A stretch of DNA of 64,000 nt from Effrenium voratum (Eukaryota; Sar; Dinophyceae; Suessiales; Symbiodiniaceae), in assembly GCA_963377175.1 (NCBI GenBank), contig CAUJNA010001224.1, forward strand, positions 1,478,501-1,542,500, written 5' to 3'. Below the pieces are notes generated by a model. The model did not search any database, had not been told where the DNA came from, and saw only the letters and a list, made by a program, of their open reading frames with translations. The translations under genes and the position numbers were made by a program. Position 1 is the stretch's first letter; every line of letters starts with the position of its first letter. This document shows, one piece after another, positions 56,176 to 64,000 of this stretch.

Positions 56176-56255
56176 TTAACTTTTTGCCAACGAATGGGTT
56201 TTCCCCATTAAACCACTAAAGTTAAACTTTTAGCAGGGGAGCAGAAAGCAACCGA
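56176..56255. mobile_element. Short intronic repeat, family C (copy 5, reverse orientation)
   Basis: Read on the complement it matches the copy at 19313 closely: TTGCTTTCTGCTCCCC, CTAAAAGTTTAACTTTAG, AAACCCATTCGTTGG. It is the only copy in the opposite orientation. A GC-rich, open segment adjoins it at 56040-56170, whose strand and frame I could not settle. Confidence 0.65.
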
Positions 56256-56278
56256 GTTCTGGAGTCTACCCGAAACCC

Positions 56279-56312
56279 ATAGGCCATGAGGCCATGAGGC
56301 CATGAGCCATGG
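56279..56312. repeat. Octanucleotide tandem repeat GAGGCCAT
   Basis: Three to four copies of GAGGCCAT, then a degenerate GAGCCAT and GAGTCAT. Confidence 0.75.
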
Positions 56313-56319
56313 AGTCATG

Positions 56320-59300
56320 GCTCAAATCACTTCATAGAATGGCAATAGCATTGAGGACTACCCAAAACCGATTTTCGCAATATCTTCAGCAGATAAACAT
56401 GAATTAAGAAACTTCATGGAATGAAGAAAATTCACCAAGAGCCCCCAAGCCGAGTCCCAACCTCCAAAACCGATGAGAGCCCACTCGAAACCGAGAGCCA
56501 GAAGGAATATCCGTTGTAAATGTCATGTATATCGTTTGTTTATCTTTTTCTGGCGGAGTCATAGCATTTCACCAAAGCGGCAGAAAAGGTGGTTTTGGGG
56601 GTTCCAGAAAAACCTTTCAGCATCCGAGGGGCTGATCAGCTTTGTTGCAAAGAATGAAGAAGCTGGCTCCAATCGTACCATTTTCTGTAGTACAAAAGCA
56701 ATTGGGCTGCAGTGTACCGGAAGACAATATGAGCCACGTAGTTCCCGCAAGGGAGACGGGGAAATGAGTGTCCCCTGGCTTTTTGTGGGGAATTCAGTGA
56801 GTCCCCCGACGTCCCTCTCAAATGAATCATAGACCACTGGATATGTTGAGCGGACCCTTCCGTGTCGGTTCAGTGTGGTGCAGGGTCCCGCTTTTTACTC
56901 GGTATAACTCAGCGACTTCTCGGCTGAGCTGAGCAAGACAAGCCTCGGGTACGTTGGTTCAAACATTGGCCAGCAAAGCCTTTGGAAAACTGCAGGTCTC
57001 ACTCAACGTCCAAAATATCATGACACAGTGTTCCCTTTCTTTCCTCTTCAAACATCATCCCAGGTCGCACCGAAAGGAGGCTCACTTTAAGCCTTTAAGC
57101 CAAAAGGTGAGTGTCGGAAGTGAGTGGTGCGCATGCTTTGGGACGGCAAATCAACATGATACAGCCTTACCATGCCTTACCTGCAGTCTGAGCAGCTCAC
57201 ACGTGTGCAGCTGGTCTGGTTGGGCTCCGCATAGTGCTCGCATAGATTGCCCCACCATCCTGAGATGCGACATGGCAGATTGACGCGTTTGTGTCAGGCA
57301 GGGCTGGTGGAAGAGCTTGACCAGCGTCAGAAGGCACAAGTCGTAGAAGGCGCTATCTTTTCAGAGCAAACGCTGCCTTATCTCAAAGCAAGGAGCCCCT
57401 CCCCTGCAGAATCAGGGCTAAAGGCGGGCTTGGCGTCTTCAAGCGTGTAGCTGGTACTGCACACTCGTTTGCAGAGTGCTGCATATGGAAACAATTGACA
57501 GGCCAAAGGCATGGGAATTTTCCCAATTTCCGAGGTGCTGAAGCCGTCGCCGTTGGTACCCTCAAAGGCATGAAAGTCACCACGGCCTGGAGCAGAACTC
57601 CTCAAAACTTGCTCAAGGCGAGCAACGGGACACGTTCTTTGACATCTGGAAATGGGCAACCCGACTCCTGCAATGCCATGGACGAATTGGCCAGACCGGC
57701 TTGAAGTCCCGAACATAGCAAGGCAAAAGCGAGGCTCCTCTTTCTATCTGATCTCAAACTGACAGGAAGCACATACTGCCAGAGCCTGGTGCATGAAAGC
57801 TGGCGTACGATCAGGCAGCACAACACATCCAGGGAAAGGACAATCCAAATAAATCCATAGGCGGGGTCATCTTACTCCCAGGTCAAAGTTGCCATGCGCC
57901 CCCAGACAATGCGCCCCCAGACATAGTATTCTCTCATACAGCTGCCCAATCCAGCAGCCGAAACATTCGACTAGTCTTCGTTGTACTTCTACGTGCTGCT
58001 TGTGCTTCGCTTAATGCAATCCAGGTGCCTTTAGGTGGTGCTTTTCCTTGATGAACACCCGCTAGTTGTTGCAATGTAGGAGCAACACAGTTTATGTAAA
58101 CCTGCTGATTACAACAAAGCCAGTGGCCTCTTGGATGCTAAGCTCCTCCCTTTTCATACAAATTCGGCAAACAACTGGACTGTGATTTGGATCGCTGGCC
58201 CACAACACCAAGAACGCAAAAGGAGCTACCCCTGCTTGAAACACCTGAAACTGGTATCCAGGTGCTATGCACTTGGCTTCTGGACCAACTATATAAAACT
58301 CTCCGGCCCCCCGAGCGCGATCGACCATGCAGAAGTACAGGCACCATATCAGGCATAGGAAATACGTGGAAGCGGAGGCCCAAGCCAGGGGTCACAGAAG
58401 CTGTCTGAAATTCACTCGCATTTGTTTGTTCAGACTTGCGTCGGTCGCTTTGCCTGGGAAGGACTCCAGGTACAAGCTGTTGCTTCCCGCCACAGAAGTA
58501 AGAGGCAGCCTTGCAAAGGCGACGATTCCAACAGTTTCTTGACAGTGGCTTCAATAGTGCCCGGCATGTCAGCCACAGCTTCAGCCATTCAATGGTGCAA
58601 TGTTTTTGGCCGCATAGCCAAACACACAAAGTACCAAGAAGGACAGAACACCTCGGGAAGCTGCCATGGCTACTGGCAGTTTGCCGCCAAGTAATGATGT
58701 AATGCTCTTCATGCTGTTTGCCACACGTGGCGCACGGATACTGAGAAGAAAATAAAAAGCCAGCAATATTGGCTGCTGCTCACATCAAATCACTGCGCAT
58801 CATCCACAACAATGCACAGGCCCTGCAGCATGGCACAGGCGTTGCCCACTGGTCTGAATTGGCAAGGTGCAACAAAAAACACGACGTGTCGTCACCTGGT
58901 GTCGTTATTCCCACTGGCTTAGTTGCATGCCGCATGCCTGTTTCAAGCCTTTGAATTCAACTCAAAGCAGCGGCCACAAAGTTTTGGAAGTGCCAAGCTG
59001 CAGTGTTCCTGCAGGGGCTGAGGGCAAAACGCTTGTGTTAGCTATTATTTCCAAACAAGTTTTGCAACTCATCAACCCAGGCCAACCCTTGCGTGTTTCA
59101 CCAAGTGACGGACGGCCATGGGAAATATGCTTGAGTAACAGCGAGGTCCCTTGGGCTAATGGATGAGTTGGTCAGGCCACTTGCGCCAAGAATGCAATCC
59201 ACTTGTGCAAGCGATCAGGTCAAAAGTATGAGCCTGTATTGGAACCCTGACATGTCCAGGTGCTATGCGTGTGAATCTGTCTGTTCCGAGCGGCCAAAAG

Positions 59301-59750
59301 TTGAGCTCTTCTGGGATGTGCCCATAGTCCGCGTCCTGCGCGAGGCTGAAAAGGACAACGCGGAACTTGTGCTTTTTGTTTTTTCCCCCGGAATGATGTT
59401 GACAGAATGCGCGAACCAAGACTTGAGGATTGGTTTGCTGCTTCAAAGTATATGAGGTGCTTGCAAGGAGCATCCCCAGATTCCAGGATATGGAAACAAT
59501 TTCCTTTGCTGGGACTCCAAACAAATAATGCTGGTCACTAGAGCAAAGGCATGGACTAATGGCTCGCTCACCTAGATCAAAGGCTCCCATCAAAGGAAAC
59601 ACAAAACAACTATGTTGAAATCAATGTTCTTCTCCATCACCCCGAAAGGGCTCTGGTTTGGTCTATTGGTCTGTTGGTGCATTGGTTCATTGCTTATTAG
59701 GGTTCCCGGTCGAAAGGTAATGCTCATGACTATCAAACAGGTTAGGGAAC
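56320..59750. other. Stretch without a recognised gene
   Basis: No family motif was found on either strand. A minus-strand frame at 58.2-58.33 kb (FYIVGPEAKCIAPGYQFQ) is weakly protein-like but has near-background third-position GC. The sequence probably represents introns and intergenic DNA of the unidentified minus-strand gene whose exons lie at 59775-61540. Confidence 0.35.
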
Positions 59751-59774
59751 CCTGTTGGTCCATCCCGTTGGAGC

Positions 59775-61540
59775 CCCGTCCCGGTGGCGCTTAGTGGCTG
59801 CGTGGCCGGGCATGACCACCCGCAGCACAGGCTCGAACTGCACCGCGGCGTCGGAATCGCCTGGCACAGATCGACAGTGCAGCCAAACACAGTTTGGGCA
59901 AGCAGATTCCAATATGCTGCCACCCCCAAAGCGTTCATCATGGGGAAGAAAATTATATACAAAACATCTATATAACCGCCATATCAATAGCCACTATACA
60001 AAGGGTATATAATCCAGGTTCCTCTGAAGGAGTGGCTTAGGGTAGTGGTTTGGGGGTATTGGAAACTGTCCTGGAAGTTACTGTCGGGGCCTGCATGCCA
60101 GCCCTAGCCGCCAAAGAGTGAAGCCACTTCCAAAAGCGATAACACACACCTGTAAAACCTGTGCCACTTGGTAACCTTTGCTGCCGTGCCGTTCAGCCCT
60201 TTTATTGTACATATATTCGGCTCGCCGAAGCCAAATTTTCGCCGCAAGCACAGTCCTTTGACTGGCGAGTCAGAGCGGTGCGCTACTTTCGGCATTGGGG
60301 CAGGCGCCGTATTGTTGGCTGGTTCGGAGCGGTGAACAACCGAGCGCCAAAACCCGTTTTTTCCTGGTTCTACCAAGATGGTTACTAGGCTTAGACCCCT
60401 TTTTTCCCCCAACACGCCAAGCAGAGCCACCAGAAACGGCCTTTGGACGCGTTTTGACCACTGGAAACTCGGCGACCGAATCGCCTGTTGCCGCCAGGCT
60501 GGGCAAGATTTCCTCCAGGACGAAGCGCCTGCTTCGTAAAAGGTGGGAGACGGGGCGGGTGCCTGAGGAACCGTAGAGGATGCCCTCCAGGAGCCAGAAA
60601 GTCGGGAAACATTGATTGAGAGATGCACCAATCAAAGATGGCCACATGCCAACACTTGCTCCTACAAACTCATGAGAGGCATTGAACAGGGGCATTTGTT
60701 TCCGAGATGGCTGTGGGCCAAAAAATGGGTACCCAAAATGGGTCGCCCTGGTAAATAGAAACATGGACTGACACCAGTGGTCCCCTGGTAGTCTAATTTT
60801 GACCCACAGCCAGATGAAATTACAATCAAAGATGGCCACTTAAGCCAACGCTTGCTACAAATTCATGAGAGGCATTGAACAGGGGTGCCATGGTGCTAGC
60901 GCCCTTAGCCTCTCCAGCTTCGCCTTTAAGTTACAAAGTAGACCTGGGACTTGCAAACCGCGGTTTGCCCACAGATTCCCGGCGTGGTGCACACACAACG
61001 AGTGGCCGGACAAAACAAAGCAACAATTGGGAACCCCACCACAAACAGGAGAATCAGCGAAGCATGTTCTTCTCCAAATGACTCCCTACAGGCTTGGATG
61101 TCTCGGCCAGTGGCTGTCAGTGTCACAATCTACCAGCAGGATGCTGGGATCAGACTTCAGCGAACAGTGGGCTTGCGAAATTCCGCCAAGTACAAGCCAA
61201 CATAATTAAGCGGCTTAAGCGATTCCAAGGGCGGGAAGGGCGGGAAGCTGAAGGCCATCGAATCAGTGCCCTGAAGCTATGCTAGCTTCGCGATGACGAC
61301 AACCGGGAACCCGGGCACCTCATGCAACGCCAAGTCCGGAAAAACCCAGCACTTCCCCTCTTCCCCCCCCCTCCCCCTCCCTCCCCCTGGCCCCCCCATT
61401 CGCCCCCGTTGGTTCACAGGACGTTCAGACCTCGACCCGTTGAAAACCCACCAAAAAGAAAAGCGCCTGTAGACCTCCCGGAGCTGAAGACGGAAGCGGT
61501 TGGAGCGCCAGGCCACACGGTCCCTGGACGCAATTGGACC
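59775..61540 (-). CDS. Exons of an unidentified gene
   Basis: Two exons join in phase: 60562-60485 (TRPVSHLLRSRRFVLEEILP) and 59860-59775 (GDSDAAVQFEPVLRVVMPG, then HAATKRHRDG). The inferred intron is GC-AG and both borders read the same (ACAG|GCGATT and CCAG|GCGATT). A third GC3-rich exon lies upstream at about 61540-61467 (RDRVAWRSNRFRLQLREVY); its link is not established. About 80% of third positions are G or C in the best parts. The PGHAATKRHRDG segment faintly recalls His/Asp metal sites of 2OG oxygenases, but this is too weak to assign a function. Confidence 0.5.
60633..60884. repeat. Direct repeat of about 55 bp flanking a MITE
   Basis: The segment from ATCAAAGATGGCCAC to CATTGAACAGGGG at 60633-60694 recurs at 60831-60884 with a few changes. 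The family A element (60708-60816) lies between the two copies. Confidence 0.75.
60708..60816. mobile_element. MITE-like element, family A (copy 6)
   Basis: Left end GATGGCTGTGGGCCAAAAAA and right end ATTTTGACCCACAGCCAGAT are inverted repeats; the interior matches the copies at 14552, 48894 and 51865 (ACCCAAAATGGGTCGCCC, GGTCCCCTGGTAGTC). In gene sense it lies upstream of the exon at 60562-60485. Confidence 0.8.
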
Positions 61541-62671
61541 CTGCGGGCATCAAAACGGTCCACGAGCCACTTGTGAGGTACTTCCCCGTAAGACTCATAG
61601 CCGTTTCTGTTTCTACCTCAAAGGTACCCCTTCTTGGTGACCCATTTCAGAACAGAAAACACTGTGTGTGAGTGCTATATGGACCCCGATGATCTGCTGG
61701 TGTTGGGTTTTCTTCAAAGATCATCCAAAAAGGGGTCCTGATTTCGAGGAAACATAAGTGGAGCATCGCGGCAGGCAGGGGTCCATGTATCACTGAAACG
61801 ACTTGACACATGAGGGTCTGAGGGTTTCGAAAGCAAAATGCGGGGGCGTCTCAAGTCTCAAGTACCTTCCCCATACGTTGCCCTCGCCAAAAAGGGCAGC
61901 AAACGTTTCACGGGATGGCACCAGGGGCATGTCTTGCCATTCAACCTGTATCATTGCAACACCTGCATGGTTCACAGACTGAGCCATGGTCAAGGCCTGT
62001 TTCGGGATCCATTCCATCTTTTTGGTTTTGAATTGAAACTTCACAAAGTATTTGCCCAATTTAAACAAAGAGATGCAACGCACATTGCTGGGTCCGTGTC
62101 TTGCTTCCCCGCCCCACTTGCGCAGGATAGTTCTTGCTGCACCCTTGACTCAACCGTCCGTAGAAAGTGGTGATGCTGTCCAGAAAGTGTCCAAGCAATT
62201 GGTATGGGCATGCTCGAAGCAGCTTCGGGAAAGCCAAGTCAATTGGTTTTGTTCCTTGTTCCTGGTTTCATCAGAATCGCTCCACTGAAAAGGGGACTGC
62301 CTGATATAAGACCAATGGTTCACCGCTTCATCGGTTCCTTTATCGAGTCCACAGCTCTTAGCCAAGACTCTGCTTCGCGGCAGGTCGCCCCGCCAGCGTC
62401 ATGCCTGGGGATTCGCAGGAATGGCGGGAGTAGAAACTAACGGCCACCCTCAAAATGTAGAACAAACAAGTCGTTGCTCTGAACAAGGCTTGCCAGGAGG
62501 GCTATCAGGGCAAATCAAAATGTATAGCCATCAACTAGAGGCAAAACTAAACCGCTTGGCAATACACTCTGGCTGAAAAGCTCAACAAATAGTCACCCTC
62601 AGTGGCAGCAACAGATACCAACCAGCAAATCTCCATCCCTACCCGCTGAAATTGCAATGCTGAGCCTCGCA

Positions 62672-62700
62672 GGAATCGGACTCTCTTCCCGTCCGATTCC
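62672..62700. other. Perfect 10-bp hairpin
   Basis: GGAATCGGAC and GTCCGATTCC are exact inverted repeats around a nine-base pyrimidine-rich loop. There is no T-run after it and no recognised RNA family around it. It could be a small structured RNA element or chance. Confidence 0.4.
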
Positions 62701-63079
62701 GGTTCTACGAATGACCGGCCCGCAACTGGTCAGACAGTTGCTCGAAATTGCTCCATTCAGAAGTTAATCGCTTGCAACGTTGAGGAGCGTCAGCGTGGCT
62801 GGACTTCTCCCATGCTCGTCGAAGAGCATTTCCCATTATGCTTGGTAGAGACTCTAGTTCTGATAAGCATTGGCAATCCAGTTGCCCACTGACCCTGGAA
62901 GCAAACGGGAACCCCTTTTCAGGATGAGCATTCAACAAATTGGGGAACCCACCAAACAGGACGCCACCAGACTTTAACCCAAGGCACCACCAAACTTAGA
63001 CCCACCAATGCCAAACGTTCGGGGAACCCACCAACTATGGGAAAACTGGTGCTGAATTGAGATGTACAGCACCTGTTTC

Positions 63080-63084
63080 TCTCT

Positions 63085-63119
<35 letters not shown>
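63080..63119. repeat. (CT)n microsatellite
   Basis: A run of about eighteen CT units follows, in gene sense, directly after the stop codon of the gene fragment ending at 63124. Confidence 0.85.
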
Positions 63120-63122
<3 letters not shown>

Positions 63123-63123
63123 T

Positions 63124-63343
63124 TCAATTCGAGGCGCCCAATTGCAGCGGAGGACAAGCCTCGAAGTCCTCAGAGCGCTGAACCTCATGGAGCTTCTCGA
63201 GCGGAGTTCCCTCTGGGCACTCCTCGGTGTCGCTTCCGCTCGGCTAGGACTTTCACAGCAAAACGTCCACTGAGCCGAAAGCGGGGCACGGACTGCGACC
63301 GAAGGTCCAAGAGCTGGCGCGCAATGGCGCGGAAGTCAAACTT
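63124..63343 (-). CDS. C-terminal end of an unidentified gene
   Basis: The minus strand reads FDFRAIARQLLDLRSQS from a GCTGAG|AAGTTT acceptor at 63343, with GC-rich third positions. A second frame further on reads DTEECPEGTPLEKLHEVQ and FEACPPLQLGASN before TGA at 63124-63126. The two frames need an intron or a frameshift between them. A GT-AG intron of about 46 bp would fit but is short, so either the joining is wrong or the two pieces are alternatives. No family is recognised. If real, the gene extends beyond the right edge of the window. Confidence 0.4.
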
Positions 63344-64000
63344 CTCAGCATCATAACCTGGCCGCGGAAGACTTGGAAGCGGGACGCGTTCCTTTCACCT
63401 ACAAGATCAGGGTGTCTGGATCTCAACTTAGGCTTAGCAGCCCCGGGCCGCAAATGATGAACCCTGCCAATGATTCATCCAACCCTCCACTTGAGCTGTC
63501 AGCTCGGCACTGCAAACTGAAAACAACATGGTGTCATGCCTGGAAGATCTCGTAAGCTGCTGCTGGATAACCGGAGTGTATTCACGCACAAACCGGCCCA
63601 CCATTTCGGATGCGACATCATTCGGTTGGAGTGGCATCTGCGCAACAAGCTCTGGCTCAGGTACTTGATCAAACCGGAAACATGTTGCCAAGGTTGAACG
63701 ACAAACAAATTAGTTCAGATTTGACAGGTCCTGGATTCAGCCAAACAAGCCACCTAAAGGTTACCCTGCCCAAGTTTGACGGAAAACACTTGGCAAACGC
63801 TGTGTTGACTGAAGCTAGAATATGATGAAGATGCTATGTCGACATGCGAAACGTGCAAAGAAACTCTAGACTAAATCGAACAACCCAAACACAACCTTCA
63901 AAGCCAAGCCAAGAACGGAACTTGGCGCATCATGTTCCATCCCGAACAAGTGTTTCAGCCTCCCTCCCGATGTAGTTTATCCCAATCAAACTACATTCCG

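Noticed and set aside
1..64000. CRISPR array, bacterial operon, rRNA genes, complete tRNA genes, viral genes
   Set aside because: I looked for regular spaced repeats, Shine-Dalgarno-led gene strings, conserved rRNA segments, full cloverleafs and viral replication proteins and saw none.

Overview
This window looks like nuclear DNA from a dinoflagellate, most probably a Symbiodiniaceae- or Polarella-like alga. The organism call is inference. It rests on about 50% GC with long non-coding stretches, coding capacity only in 26-220 nt GC3-rich exons, all recognised genes on one strand, AG|G acceptors with mostly GC or GA rather than GT donors, many simple repeats, and short repeat elements inside introns. 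No bacterial-type operon, rRNA gene, CRISPR array or long real open reading frame is present. The longest open frames are simple repeats without stops.

I assembled four genes by hand, joining exons by conserved family motifs and requiring the reading phase to hold across every junction. All are on the minus strand, so transcription runs right to left. (1) 52003-40998: a bestrophin-family anion channel, 10 exons, about 333 aa. (2) 34486-21327: a ribokinase (PfkB family), 13 exons, 360 aa, ATG to TGA, with a signal-peptide-like start. (3) 21053-9411: a xylose-isomerase-like TIM-barrel sugar isomerase/epimerase, 12 exons, 309 aa. (4) 8245-2037: an RRM domain followed by an AlkB-type Fe(II)/2-oxoglutarate dioxygenase, 9 exons found, complete at the 3' end. 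Fragments of further minus-strand genes lie at 35160-35868 (C-terminal end), around 55-61.5 kb (several exons, function unknown) and 63124-63343 (a C-terminal end). A possible exon at 1.0-1.5 kb may belong to the next gene downstream.

Ribokinase and isomerase are only 274 bp apart, stop to start. The isomerase stop and the first RRM exon found are 1.17 kb apart, and most of that gap is an 800 bp T-depleted tetranucleotide repeat field. This is the co-directional packing known from dinoflagellates. Kinase plus isomerase suggests sugar salvage, but co-directional neighbours in dinoflagellates need not share a pathway.

Introns hold at least four families of 75-130 bp elements in 15 copies, two families with clear inverted ends. 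Many sit within about 120 bp of a splice site, which resembles introners. One intron of the AlkB gene holds the 3' half of a tRNA-Phe-like sequence and two tandem motifs resembling the end of the dinoflagellate spliced leader, possibly a SINE or retroposon. (TA)n arrays, poly-G runs, GA- and GAAA-tracts and one AT-rich block make up much of the rest. Exon borders were read by eye and can be off by a few bases where AG|G repeats make the junction ambiguous.
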